Shown: piece after piece, positions 1 to 8,929 of the stretch
Numbering within the stretch: the first letter of the stretch is position 1
How the letters are laid out: every line of letters begins with the position of its first letter
Source: Deltaproteobacteria bacterium
GTDB lineage: Bacteria > Desulfobacterota > GWC2-55-46
Assembly: GCA_016177845.1 (NCBI GenBank)
Contig: JACOUO010000011.1
Span: forward strand, 62,001-126,000
DNA: 64,000 nt
Reading direction: 5' to 3'
Translations under genes and position numbers: made by a program
Notes under the pieces: generated by a model
Databases searched by the model: none
The model's input: the letters and a program-made list of their open reading frames with translations, nothing else
What the model was told of the DNA's origin: nothing

Positions 1-356
1 TGTAGAAATACCATGTCAAGGGCCACATGGAATATCAGCCCGAGGCAAAGCGCGGTAAGTAAAGACGACCCTATAGCGTATGAAAAGATGTAAAGAGGCA
101 CTATAAATTCTATCGTGTGGAATATCTCGATATTTAAAAACTCCGGTGAATACCATACGCGCTCAAGCGCCTTATGGTACGCGAACATGCCTTTGATACT
201 CAGGTCGGTAAAGCCGTTATGGTAAATGTAGTCAAGGTAATGGTCGATATCAATGGCAAATGAGGCGCCCCAGAAGAACAGGCTCTCAACACCCATTATA
301 GGGTACATGGCTATTGATGCCGCAGTGCCTAATATAAGGTGGTCTTTGGGCGTCAT
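1..356 (-). CDS. Partial membrane protein, possible DUF457/YdjM-type hydrolase
   Basis: An open frame starts at an ATG ending at 356 and runs off the window edge without a stop, so only the N-terminal ~118 residues are seen. It has alternating hydrophobic segments and the motif AIDIDHYLDYIYH near residue 33. This resembles the DxDH signature of inner-membrane putative metal-dependent hydrolases (YdjM/DUF457), but the match is loose. It starts 2 bases after the stop of the upstream radical SAM gene, so it is probably co-transcribed with it. The function is unknown and the assignment is tentative. Confidence 0.6.
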   Translation of the reverse strand, partial: MTPKDHLILGTAASIAMYPIMGVESLFFWGASFAIDIDHYLDYIYHNGFTDLSIKGMFAYHKALERVWYSPEFLNIEIFHTIEFIVPLYIFSYAIGSSLLTALCLGLIFHVALDMVFL

Positions 357-358
357 TT

Positions 359-1843
359 TCAGATCTTTCTTACCTGAGAAGTGTTCATGACCTCTTCCGA
401 ATGCTTGAAATGTTCCAGTACAAAGCTTTCGTAGATGCCCCTTATCGTATTTACAACAGAGAACTTCATGGGGTATATCCGCGTCTTTACAAGATAAGCC
501 TTTGTAAAATAATACATCATAAAATATGTTCTGGTAAAAGGCAGTTTTATAAGCCTGTTTACTACTAAATTCCTGAGCGAAGGCTTCCAAAGGCATAGGG
601 TCGAGAGCAATGACAGATTCCTCTGCAGGAGCTTTTCCTTATCACTGAAGCATTTAAGGGGCGAGGTCGATTGATAGCTCATGTGGAGGCTGTCGTAATT
701 CCCGTTGAAGTCCCCCCTCTTTATGGCGTACTTCGCAAGCTCGGTCTCAGGGTAGGGGAAGAAGATAGGAAATTCCCCGAATGTCACCTTGCACCTCAGG
801 TTGGTATCAAGCGATTCAATATCCTCTTGTATCGAAGTGCCCGGAATCGCGAAGATGGTATTTGAGAATGTGGGTATATTGTGCTTGCTGCAAAGGTCAA
901 ACGCCTCAACCATCACTTCTTTGCTCATGTTGCGCTTAAGTATTTCGTTCCTTACCTTGTCATTGCCGCTCTCAATGGACATGCTCAGAGAGGCAAGCCC
1001 GGCCTTCTTAAGCTTAAGCAGTATCGGCTCAGTAAGTAAATTGGCCCGCATCAGGCAGTGAAACGGCACTCCTATCTCTTTGGGATATCTTACCGAGAAC
1101 TCCTCGAGCCACTCGTCATCCTTCATAACGAATATATCGTCATAGAATTTTATAAATTGAGTCTCCCAGTTCTTTTTAAGGTGTTTAAGTTCAGCTATGA
1201 CCCTGTCAACGCTCATCCTTGAGACAAGAGAGCCTTTGCCCTTATATAACAAATTGTATTTGTGATTAAAACAGTAAGTGCATTTGTAAGGGCAGCCCCT
1301 GCCGACCATGAAGCTCCTCATGGGGAAACGGCCAAGGCGCGTGGTTGAATAGAAGAGTTCCCTGTCAAGAAAGGGAAGGTCGTCAAGCTCCCTTCTCCTC
1401 TGGCGGATAACCGGCGGTTTGCTTTTATCGAAATTGTTTTTTGTGATTATGTTAGGGATATTGTCGAACGGAAGCTTTTTATCAAAGGCGTCAAGGAGCT
1501 CAGGCCAGGCGTCATCACCTTCACCGACGCAGAGAGCGTCAAAAGAATGCTTTTCAATTATCTCAGGAAAAAATGTCGCGTGCGGCCCGCCTATGACGGA
1601 CAATACATTGCTGTTGATTGATTTTATGAGATCGTTAGCCGCGAGATAGTATTTATGTTCGCCTGTCTTTGCGCTGTAAGCTACGATATCGGGCTTGAAT
1701 TCCTTTACCCTGCCTTCAAGGTTGCCGTCTGCAAGTACGGCGATGCCTGTAGAGTGTCCTTTTTCTTTGGCAAGGGCGGACAGGAGCATAATCCCCATCG
1801 GGTCGATATATTCGATATCTTTGATTACAAACAGAATCTTCAA
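359..1843 (-). CDS. B12-binding-domain radical SAM protein
   Basis: 494 residues. The N-terminal ~120 residues form a cobalamin-binding-like Rossmann region (ILFVIKD..., IGGPHATFFPE, VGEGD). The radical SAM core follows with the cluster ligands C184, C188 and C191 in GRGCPYKCTYC. This is the BchE/HpnJ-like B12 radical SAM group, whose members do methylations, cyclisations and rearrangements on lipids, cofactors and natural products. The substrate cannot be read from the sequence. It abuts the glycosyltransferase upstream (stop and start adjacent at 1843/1844), so its product may be a surface lipid or glycan. That role is inference. Confidence 0.85.
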   Translation of the reverse strand: MKILFVIKDIEYIDPMGIMLLSALAKEKGHSTGIAVLADGNLEGRVKEFKPDIVAYSAKTGEHKYYLAANDLIKSINSNVLSVIGGPHATFFPEIIEKHSFDALCVGEGDDAWPELLDAFDKKLPFDNIPNIITKNNFDKSKPPVIRQRRRELDDLPFLDRELFYSTTRLGRFPMRSFMVGRGCPYKCTYCFNHKYNLLYKGKGSLVSRMSVDRVIAELKHLKKNWETQFIKFYDDIFVMKDDEWLEEFSVRYPKEIGVPFHCLMRANLLTEPILLKLKKAGLASLSMSIESGNDKVRNEILKRNMSKEVMVEAFDLCSKHNIPTFSNTIFAIPGTSIQEDIESLDTNLRCKVTFGEFPIFFPYPETELAKYAIKRGDFNGNYDSLHMSYQSTSPLKCFSDKEKLLQRNLSLLSTLCLWKPSLRNLVVNRLIKLPFTRTYFMMYYFTKAYLVKTRIYPMKFSVVNTIRGIYESFVLEHFKHSEEVMNTSQVRKI

Positions 1844-2599
1844 CTAAGCACCTTCAATAATCCGTCTTGCGGGGGAGTTGTACTTTGCCCTCTCCTTTAT
1901 GCGAACCTCCCAGAATAGCGTTCCTATTGCTTTGAATACGCTCACAATGTTTTTCAGAGCGAAAGCCTTTGTCTTTCCCGTCTCCCTCGGCTTTATATCT
2001 ATGCCGACTTCTATGTAGCTCGCCCCTGAGCGTATCAGCCGTACAAGTATCGCCGCCATGTAGGCAAAGCCCCATGTTTTAAGAGGGACTTTTTTAAGGA
2101 GCTTGCTTTTGATGACGCATGTTCCGTTGTAATAGATGAGATTCAGCCCGAAAAGCGTATTCATGCCTACTACGAAGAGTTTCGAGATGAGTCTTCGTGA
2201 AAGCGCCCTTACATGGGTATTGGCTGTGTAAGGTATTATCACATCTGCTTTACCGACACGGCTGAAGGCCTTTTTGATGGCCTCGGGAGGTATCTCATTA
2301 TCACCGGGCACCATTATTATGTAATCCTTCTTTGCGAGCCTCACGCCCTCTGTATAGTTGTACCCGAACCCCATGTTTTTGGGGTTGTGTATCACTCTGA
2401 TGTTTTTTTCTTTCTTCTTTATCTCTTCGGCGATTTTGCCGGTATTGTCAGTGCTGAAGTCATTGAATATAAGTATTTCGTAATCGCTGAACCTTGAAGA
2501 TGAGAGGGCCTCTTCAATGGATTCGATAGTGCCTTTGAGGTTGCCCTCTTCGTTAAGGCACGGGACTATTATTGAGATGCTTGGGTTAGTTTTTGCCAT
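1844..2599 (-). CDS. Family 2 glycosyltransferase (dolichol-phosphate-mannose synthase-like)
   Basis: 251 residues from the ATG at 2599. A longer frame to 2668 would overlap the E1 beta gene by 68 bases, so the shorter start, one base after that gene's stop, is preferred. GT-A features are clear: SIIVPCLNEEGN at the N-terminus, the FNDFSTDNT segment and the MVPGDNEIPPEA metal-binding region. There is no long C-terminal membrane anchor, unlike GtrB-type proteins. It probably transfers a sugar from a nucleotide donor at the inner face of the membrane. Donor and acceptor are unknown. Confidence 0.85.
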   Translation of the reverse strand: MAKTNPSISIIVPCLNEEGNLKGTIESIEEALSSSRFSDYEILIFNDFSTDNTGKIAEEIKKKEKNIRVIHNPKNMGFGYNYTEGVRLAKKDYIIMVPGDNEIPPEAIKKAFSRVGKADVIIPYTANTHVRALSRRLISKLFVVGMNTLFGLNLIYYNGTCVIKSKLLKKVPLKTWGFAYMAAILVRLIRSGASYIEVGIDIKPRETGKTKAFALKNIVSVFKAIGTLFWEVRIKERAKYNSPARRIIEGA

Positions 2600-2600
2600 A

Positions 2601-3641
2601 TTATTTCTGAATGGTTTTTTTAACGGCTGATATAATATGGTCAACGCCTGGGTAGTATGCTTTTTCAAGCGCCGGGCTTGCCGGGGTAGGGGTCTCCGGC
2701 AGGTTTACCCTTACTACTGGGGCCTTCAAAATGCCGCAGGACTCTTCCATTATTCTGGCTACTATCTCAGCTCCTACAGAGCATTCTTTCCAGCCGGTGT
2801 CAGCTATAACGAGCCTGCCTGTCTTTTTGACGGATTCTATTATCAAGCCCATATCAAGGGGCTTTACAGTCCTCGGGTCGATTACTTCTGTCTCAATCCC
2901 TTCTTTAGACAATGCCTCTGCGGCCCGCATTGCCTCATACGCCATGTACGAGATGCCGACCACTGTGGCGTCTTTGCCCTCTCTTCTTACAATTCCTTTG
3001 CCGATGGGTACGGTGTAGTCATCTTCAGGCACATGGCCCATGTGGTCATAAAGCCAGCGGTGCTCTATGATGATAACCGGGTTGCCGTCATAGACGGCAG
3101 CCCTAAGAAGCCCCTTGGCGTCATAGGGTGTGGCGGGCATCAATACCCTAAGCCCCGGAATGTTTGTGAAGAGAGATGGAAGGCTTTGTGAATGTTGTGC
3201 GGCAGAGCCCCAGCCTCGTCCGATTATCGCCCTTACTACAAGCGGGACGCTCAGCTTTCCGCCGAACATATAATGCCATTTTGCGGCATGGTTTATAATC
3301 TGGTCGAGAGTAAGTGGAAGAAAGTCCACTCTCATGTGCACGAGAATGGGCCTCATGCCGGAGATTGCGGCGCCTATGGCAATGCCTGTGATGCCGTTCT
3401 CCGCAAGGGGAGAGTCCATTACCCGGTCCTTGCCGAATTTCAGATGAAGATTTTTTGTGGTGCCGAATACGCCCCCGGCATCGTCCACGCCCTCGCCGAT
3501 GACAAAGACGGATTTGTCCTGTTCAAGCATGCGGGAGGTTGCCTCAAGTATCGCTTCCTTGTAGGTGATGCCCCGGAGCGTGCTTCCTGCGGCAGCCTTC
3601 TCAAATTCTTCCTTATTGCTGTAAATCTTTGTCCACGGCAT
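2601..3641 (-). CDS. 2-oxoacid dehydrogenase E1 component, beta subunit
   Basis: 346 residues, the usual length for E1 beta of pyruvate, branched-chain or acetoin dehydrogenase complexes. The pyrimidine-binding domain (ESVFVIGEGVDDAGGVFG, DSPLAENGITGIAIGAA, HAAKWHYMFGG) and the transketolase C-terminal domain (VIDPRTVKPLD, TPTPASPALEKAYYP) are intact. The alpha subunit is encoded 5 bases upstream, so an alpha2beta2 ThDP enzyme is expected. No E2 acyltransferase or E3 dihydrolipoamide dehydrogenase lies nearby, and the neighbours are radical SAM and glycosyltransferase genes. It may serve a dedicated decarboxylation or acyloin-type reaction. Substrate specificity cannot be assigned. Confidence 0.88.
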   Translation of the reverse strand: MPWTKIYSNKEEFEKAAAGSTLRGITYKEAILEATSRMLEQDKSVFVIGEGVDDAGGVFGTTKNLHLKFGKDRVMDSPLAENGITGIAIGAAISGMRPILVHMRVDFLPLTLDQIINHAAKWHYMFGGKLSVPLVVRAIIGRGWGSAAQHSQSLPSLFTNIPGLRVLMPATPYDAKGLLRAAVYDGNPVIIIEHRWLYDHMGHVPEDDYTVPIGKGIVRREGKDATVVGISYMAYEAMRAAEALSKEGIETEVIDPRTVKPLDMGLIIESVKKTGRLVIADTGWKECSVGAEIVARIMEESCGILKAPVVRVNLPETPTPASPALEKAYYPGVDHIISAVKKTIQK

Positions 3642-3646
3642 CTTTT

Positions 3647-4657
3647 TTAGTCTCTTGTCCCGAAATAAACATCTTTATGCAGCTCTGAAGCTTCAGGGTA
3701 GGGGCTTTCCTTGGCGAACCTTACCGCTTCATCAAGCTCTTCCCTGATCCCGGCTGAGATGCTCTCAATTTCATTTTCAGTAATTATCTGCCTTGAAACT
3801 ATGAATTCCCTGAATATGGAGACAGGGCATTTTTCTTTCCAGTAAAGAAGCTCTTCTTTTGGCCTGCAGCCTTTTTCAAAATCCTCTTCAGGCCCGACAT
3901 GGCCCTTCCATCTGTATGTTTTTGCCTCTATCAGGCTTGGGCCTGCGCCCCTCCGTGCCCTTGAAATGGCCTCCTGCGCGGCTTTGTAAACCGAAAGGAC
4001 ATCATTGCCGTCTACGCAAGTGCCATGAGAGTCGAACGGGGCAGCGGTGCTTGATATTTTACAGCTTGCCTGCCTTGCTGATTGGTGGGAATTCGTTGCG
4101 TAGAAGTTGTTTTCGCAAACGAAGACTACGGGCAGTTTTTTCAAAGCGGCAAAATTGAACGATTCGTAGAAAACGCCTTCCTCTGAAGCTCCGTCGCCGA
4201 AGAATATCACCGTAACCCGTTCCTCGCCTTTCATTACAGAGGCGAGCGAAGCGCCGACTCCCATAGGTATGCCGCCGCCGACAATTGCGGATGTGCCGAG
4301 TATTCCGTTCTCAATGTCCAAAATATGCATTGAGCCGCCCTTGCCCTTGCTGCACCCGGTTATCTTGCCGTAGAATTCCGCCATAAGCGGCTTCATGGCA
4401 GTGCCTTTGGCAAGCGTGTGGCCGTGCCCCCTGTGGTTTGAGAATACATAATCTTCTTTCCTCAGGTTAAGGCAAACCCCGGCTGCAATGGCCTCCTGCC
4501 CGATGCAGAGGTGGACAGGGCATTTCATCTCCTGCTCAGGGTAGAGCTCAATGATCTTATCCTCGAACATGCGGATCCTGAGCATTGAGGCGAAGAGGTC
4601 AATGAGAAGCGTTTTTGTAAGGGTGCTGAGCCCGTATTTTAAAAGGTCTTCTTTCAT
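3647..4657 (-). CDS. 2-oxoacid dehydrogenase E1 component, alpha subunit (ThDP-binding)
   Basis: 336 residues with the ThDP/Mg motif intact: GDG at 154-156 and NN at 183-184, about 28 residues apart. Other family segments are the HRGHGH loop, KGKGGSMH and YRWKGHVGPEED near the C-terminus. It is most like acetoin/pyruvate dehydrogenase E1 alpha. It lies one base downstream of the radical SAM gene's stop and 5 bases before E1 beta, so all three are probably translated from one message. The catalytic residues look functional. The natural acyl acceptor is unclear because no lipoyl-domain gene is present. Confidence 0.88.
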   Translation of the reverse strand: MKEDLLKYGLSTLTKTLLIDLFASMLRIRMFEDKIIELYPEQEMKCPVHLCIGQEAIAAGVCLNLRKEDYVFSNHRGHGHTLAKGTAMKPLMAEFYGKITGCSKGKGGSMHILDIENGILGTSAIVGGGIPMGVGASLASVMKGEERVTVIFFGDGASEEGVFYESFNFAALKKLPVVFVCENNFYATNSHQSARQASCKISSTAAPFDSHGTCVDGNDVLSVYKAAQEAISRARRGAGPSLIEAKTYRWKGHVGPEEDFEKGCRPKEELLYWKEKCPVSIFREFIVSRQIITENEIESISAGIREELDEAVRFAKESPYPEASELHKDVYFGTRD

Positions 4658-4658
4658 C

Positions 4659-5723
4659 TTAGATAAAATTCACATGGAGAGAAGGGTGCTTAAGCTCCCA
4701 AAGATATCTGTTTATCTCATCCATCCTGCAGTTTACCCTGCATTCGGTGGTATCAAGGCCTTTGGCAACAAACTCCATGACCTTTTTCCTTTTCTCTCCG
4801 TTCCAGATTTCCTCAAAAGTATTTTCGTTGATATTGCCGAAAAGGAACCTTTCGTCGCCAAGATAGGCGCTGCAGCCCCAAACGCCACCGCCTGAGTCGA
4901 TATAAGACCAGAAGGGCAGGGCAAGGCACTTTTCATAGCTTCTTTTTTCCTGAAGCTTTTTCATGGCGTTTTTCCTGAAGATAACTTTAAAGTCCTTGTC
5001 TGATATCTTCTGAAGCTGGTCGCTTAGGTGCATGTACTGGTTATAATCGAAGTCCTTATACTGGGTCGTAAGGCTCTTTAAGTGCTGTGAATAGGATTTT
5101 ATGACAAGATAATCCGCACCTGCTTCTTTGGCCTTTTGCGCCAGAAGCACGGCCTCAGAGGTGTTCTCGGGCAGCAGTATCATCTGCATGCCTATGGTTG
5201 AGGAAAGGTTTGCCTGTTTTCTGAATTTAACAGCAGTGCGGATATTGTCGAGTACCTTGTCAAAATCAGCCTCGGATGTTCTGTGTATTTTGGCATAGGT
5301 CTCTTTGGTGCCCGCGTTAAAGCTTATTTTTATCCATGTGATGGAGGCAAGGCAGGATTCGATGAGCTTTTCCGTGAACAGTACACCGTTGGAGGTGATT
5401 GCCACATCGATGCCGGATTTTTTGGTATGGTTTATTATCTCGCCTGAGTGCTTGTGGAGAAAGGGCTCGCCTTCTCCTGCGTACATGATGCTCTTTATCC
5501 CAAGCCTGCCAAGCTCTGAGAGCCTTTCCTTGAGCATTACGGGGTCAAGCTGTCTGGGCTGGTACTCCATGTAGTCAAGCGCGCAATAGGTACACCTGTG
5601 ATTGCATGCCCCTATGGGGGAGACTTCCATGTATACCGGGTAAATGTTATCCCCCTCCAGCCATTTGTTTACACGGGGAACATGGTACATCAGCTTATGG
5701 CTGTCAATCCTGAATTCGTCCAT
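4659..5723 (-). CDS. Radical SAM/SPASM-domain protein
   Basis: 354 residues. The [4Fe-4S] ligands are C40, C44 and C47 in GACNHRCTYC. A cysteine-bearing C-terminal SPASM-like region follows (YEKCLALPFW, GGGVWGCSAYLG, GNINENTFEEIW, TTECRVNC), which should hold auxiliary clusters. The GNIN-FEEIWNG phrase is typical of SPASM enzymes in surface-glycan loci and of peptide-modifying enzymes. It is the first gene of the minus-strand operon, and the promoter should lie in 5724-5860. No small precursor peptide gene is visible next to it, so a sugar or lipid substrate is as likely as a peptide. Confidence 0.85.
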   Translation of the reverse strand: MDEFRIDSHKLMYHVPRVNKWLEGDNIYPVYMEVSPIGACNHRCTYCALDYMEYQPRQLDPVMLKERLSELGRLGIKSIMYAGEGEPFLHKHSGEIINHTKKSGIDVAITSNGVLFTEKLIESCLASITWIKISFNAGTKETYAKIHRTSEADFDKVLDNIRTAVKFRKQANLSSTIGMQMILLPENTSEAVLLAQKAKEAGADYLVIKSYSQHLKSLTTQYKDFDYNQYMHLSDQLQKISDKDFKVIFRKNAMKKLQEKRSYEKCLALPFWSYIDSGGGVWGCSAYLGDERFLFGNINENTFEEIWNGEKRKKVMEFVAKGLDTTECRVNCRMDEINRYLWELKHPSLHVNFI

Positions 5724-5863
5724 TTTGAGGGTTCAAAAACCTCCGGCAACTTTTATATACAAGATAACATATGTACCCTGCCGAAACAAAGTTAAATTTA
5801 GTATTTCAAGCTGTTTTCATAAAATTGTTTTTTTAATTATCGGATAGTTAATAATAATTTATC

Positions 5864-5893
5864 TTGACATTCTACAAGCTGTAGAATTATAGT
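5864..5893 (+). promoter_or_regulatory. Promoter with a dyad operator in the spacer, upstream of the copper ATPase
   Basis: A consensus -35 (TTGACA, 5864-5869) and a good -10 (TATAGT, 5888-5893) are separated by 18 bases. The spacer is filled by a perfect inverted repeat, ATTCTACA-AGC-TGTAGAAT at 5869-5887, centred midway between the two hexamers. A dyad centred in the spacer is how MerR/CueR-family activators bind. The TACA/TGTA half-sites also recall CopY/BlaI operators. Metal-responsive control of the downstream ATPase is inferred. No regulator gene is adjacent. Confidence 0.6.
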
Positions 5894-5970
5894 TATGGAA
5901 AGGGAGTTTTTTATCGGATTAAAAAATTTGCGCAGTCCCTCATCCGACTGTAAAAGCCTGTTGGGAATAT

Positions 5971-5988
5971 GAGTAAGACAGATTACTC
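5971..5988 (+). promoter_or_regulatory. Second dyad and possible second promoter in the copper ATPase leader
   Basis: GAGTAA-GACAGA-TTACTC is a perfect 6+6-base inverted repeat. It sits 11 bases before a consensus-like TATAAT at 6000-6005, so it could be an operator for a second promoter or a leader-RNA hairpin. The rest of the 340-base gap (5724-6063) is AT-rich and shows no gene. The ribosome-binding site GGAGG is at 6048-6052. Confidence 0.35.
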
Positions 5989-6063
5989 AGGCTATCTGAT
6001 ATAATAAAATTGGCGGTAGTGCTGATTTATTGTGAGTAAGTTTTAGCGGAGGATTTTAAAAAT

Positions 6064-8898
6064 ATGGCGATAGACCCTGTCTGCGGGATGAATATAGAAC
6101 CTGAAAAGGCAAAAGGCAAAAGCGGGTACAATGGGGAGACAATATACTTCTGCTCCCTTAATTGTAAAAAGGTATTTGACGCAAATCCGCAGGCCTTTAT
6201 GCAGGCCTCATCCCAAAATATTGCAAAAGATGAAGAGACAGGCATAGACCCAGTCTGCGGCATGACCGTAAAGAGGTCAAAGGCAGCGGGTATTTCTGAA
6301 TATAAAGGTAAAACATACCTTTTTTGCAACCTGAATTGCAAAAAGAAGTTTGACGCAGACCCTGAATCTTTTTTATCCCCGAAAATTGAGGATTCCCATA
6401 CCCGTGTGCATGAAGGTCCTCCCATAGAGGATAAGGACCTTAAGACCGTAAGCCTGCCCATAACAGGCATGAGCTGCGCCTCGTGCGCCGCCAAGATCAA
6501 GAAGGGCCTTACCGGCCTTAGCGGCATAAAAAGCGCAAGCGTAAATTTTGCTGCTGAAAAGGTCATCATATCCTATGACCCCCGTGAGGTGCATCTTACG
6601 GATTTTATCAAGACTATAAAGGAGCTTGGCTACGGGGCAGGGGTAGAAACGGTAGTATTGCCAGTGCAGGGCATGAGCTGCGCCTCGTGCGTAGATAAGA
6701 TACAGAAGGTACTGAACCGTATGGACGGGGTTGTAAGCGCTTCAGTAAATCTTGCGACTGAAAAGGCAAATATCAACTACCTTCCTTCAATTGTTGATAT
6801 CGATGATTTTATTAAGGCCATAAACGGGGCAGGGTATAAGGCCCTGAGGCCTGAGAAGGCTGAAGACCTTCTTGAGCGGGATACGAGGATAAAGCAGGAG
6901 GAGTTCAGAAAGCTTCGTTCCAGGTTCCTTTTCGCGGCTGTCATTGCAGCCTTTGTCATGCTGGGCGCGCTCAGGGATTTGTTTGCCTGGGTTCCTTCCA
7001 TACTTGCGAATAACTTTACTCTTCTTATTCTGGCTACTCCTGTTCAGTTCTGGAGCGGATGGCAGTTCTACAGAGGGGCAATAGGCTCTGCCAGGCACCG
7101 CACCACGGACATGAATACATTGATAGCTGTGGGCACTTCTGCGGCATATCTTTACAGTACGGCAGTTACATTCTTCCCTGCATTTTTTGCGGAGAGAGGG
7201 TTCCATACAGGGGTTTACTTTGATACATCTACCGCTATCATTGCGCTGATACTCCTTGGAAGGCTGCTTGAATCAAGGGCAAAAGGCCGCACAGGCGAGG
7301 CAATAAAAAAGCTTATAGGCATGCAGGCAAAGACCGCGCGCGTGGTAAGGGGCGGCACTGAATCTGACATACCCATAAATGAGGTTATATCTGGAGATAT
7401 TATCATTGTGCGTCCCGGTGAGAAGATACCGGTTGACGGCAAGATAACAGAGGGTTTTTCTTCAATCGATGAATCCATGATAAGCGGCGAGAGCCTGCCC
7501 GTTGAAAAGAAAGAAGGGGATGAGGTAATCGGGGCTACCATCAACAAGACAGGTTCATTCAAATACAAGGCAACAAGGGTAGGCAAAGACTCCACATTAA
7601 GCCAGATAATAAAGATGGTCGAAGAGGCGCAGGGCAGCAAGCCTCCCATAGCAAGGCTTGTCGATGTGATAGCAAGCTACTTTGTGCCTGTTGTTATCGT
7701 CCTTGCTATTATCACCTTTATAATCTGGTATATTTTCGGCCCTGAGCCTGCTTTCACTTACGGGCTTTTGAACTTCATAGCCGTACTTATTATTGCTTGC
7801 CCGTGTGCTATGGGGCTTGCCACACCCACCTCTATAATGGTCGGCACAGGCAAAGGCGCTGAGAACGGCATACTCATAAGGGGAGGCGAATCCCTTGAGA
7901 CAGCGCATAAGCTAAATGCAATCGTACTTGATAAGACAGGCACTCTCACAAAAGGCCTGCCGTCATTGACTGACATAATCGCAATAAATAAAGGTTTGGC
8001 AAGGCAGGGGCTTGGCAATGAGGATACGCTTCTGTTCTATGCGGCCTCCGCCGAGAAGGGCTCTGAACACCCTGTAGGAGAGGCTATCACGGGCAGGGCC
8101 GCTGCCAAGGGGATTGAGCTTGTAAGCCCTAAATCTTTTGAGGCTGTTGCGGGGCATGGTATTTCAGCTAAGATAGAAGGCGCACATGTGCTGCTTGGAA
8201 ATATCAAATTCATGCGGGACAGGGGGATTACGCTAAATGGGGCTGAAAAAGAGGCTGAACGGCTTGCCGATCAGGGTAAGACCTCGATATATCTTGCCGT
8301 TGATAATAAACTTGCGGCTATTATAGCTGTTGCCGATACCTTAAAGGAGTATTCGAAAGAGGCGATTGCCGAATTTAAGAAGATGGGGCTTGAGGTAGCA
8401 ATTATCACAGGCGATAATAAAAGGACGGCTAAGGCAATCGCCTCTGAGCTTGGAGTTAACAGGGTGATGGCCGAGGTGCTTCCTGAAGACAAGGCAAAAG
8501 AGGTCAAAAAGCTTCAGGATGAGGGTAAGGTGGTAGCAATGGTGGGGGACGGCATAAATGACGCTCCGGCCCTTGCGCAGGCTGATGTGGGGATAGCCAT
8601 TGGAACAGGGACTGATGTCGCGATGGAAGCCTCTGACATTACGCTAATTGGCGGCGACTTGAGGTCGATTGTAACGGCAATCAAGCTCAGCCGTGCTACC
8701 ATCAGGAACATAAAGCAGAACCTTTTCTGGGCTTTCATATATAATATACTTCTGATACCTGTTGCTGCGGGGCTTCTGTACCCGTTCTTCGGAATTCTTT
8801 TAGACCCCATGCTTGCTGCAGCGGCAATGGGCCTTTCTTCCGTAAGCGTAGTAAGTAATGCCTTGAGGCTAAAAAGATTTAAAGCGGCTCACGCATAA
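6064..8898 (+). CDS. copA: Heavy-metal P1B-type ATPase, copper-type, with two YHS and two HMA domains
   Basis: 944 residues. Order: two tandem YHS domains (DPVCGM at about 4 and 61, each followed by a F-C-x-x-x-C-K pair), two HMA domains with GMSCASC (C138/C141 and C206/C209), then the P-type ATPase core. The membrane CPC motif is at 579-581, the phosphorylation site DKTGT starts at 623, and GDGIND starts at about 828. CPC with these HMA domains indicates Cu(I) (possibly Ag(I)) export across the inner membrane. The usual family length is 750-830 residues, and the extra N-terminus is the doubled YHS module. GGAGG precedes the ATG by 11 bases. The promoter at 5864 carries a likely operator. Confidence 0.93.
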   Translation: MAIDPVCGMNIEPEKAKGKSGYNGETIYFCSLNCKKVFDANPQAFMQASSQNIAKDEETGIDPVCGMTVKRSKAAGISEYKGKTYLFCNLNCKKKFDADPESFLSPKIEDSHTRVHEGPPIEDKDLKTVSLPITGMSCASCAAKIKKGLTGLSGIKSASVNFAAEKVIISYDPREVHLTDFIKTIKELGYGAGVETVVLPVQGMSCASCVDKIQKVLNRMDGVVSASVNLATEKANINYLPSIVDIDDFIKAINGAGYKALRPEKAEDLLERDTRIKQEEFRKLRSRFLFAAVIAAFVMLGALRDLFAWVPSILANNFTLLILATPVQFWSGWQFYRGAIGSARHRTTDMNTLIAVGTSAAYLYSTAVTFFPAFFAERGFHTGVYFDTSTAIIALILLGRLLESRAKGRTGEAIKKLIGMQAKTARVVRGGTESDIPINEVISGDIIIVRPGEKIPVDGKITEGFSSIDESMISGESLPVEKKEGDEVIGATINKTGSFKYKATRVGKDSTLSQIIKMVEEAQGSKPPIARLVDVIASYFVPVVIVLAIITFIIWYIFGPEPAFTYGLLNFIAVLIIACPCAMGLATPTSIMVGTGKGAENGILIRGGESLETAHKLNAIVLDKTGTLTKGLPSLTDIIAINKGLARQGLGNEDTLLFYAASAEKGSEHPVGEAITGRAAAKGIELVSPKSFEAVAGHGISAKIEGAHVLLGNIKFMRDRGITLNGAEKEAERLADQGKTSIYLAVDNKLAAIIAVADTLKEYSKEAIAEFKKMGLEVAIITGDNKRTAKAIASELGVNRVMAEVLPEDKAKEVKKLQDEGKVVAMVGDGINDAPALAQADVGIAIGTGTDVAMEASDITLIGGDLRSIVTAIKLSRATIRNIKQNLFWAFIYNILLIPVAAGLLYPFFGILLDPMLAAAAMGLSSVSVVSNALRLKRFKAAHA

Positions 8899-8929
8899 AT
8901 AACTTTTTATCGTCTATCAATGGTGGCAA

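Noticed and set aside
2637..3191. 184-residue frame on the plus strand opposite E1 beta
   Set aside because: It is antisense to a conserved gene, has no recognisable domain, and its composition follows the reverse frame of the real gene.
5895..5972. 25-codon leader peptide before the copper ATPase
   Set aside because: The ATG lies essentially at the predicted transcription start and has no ribosome site. The peptide has a single cysteine and no metal-binding pattern.
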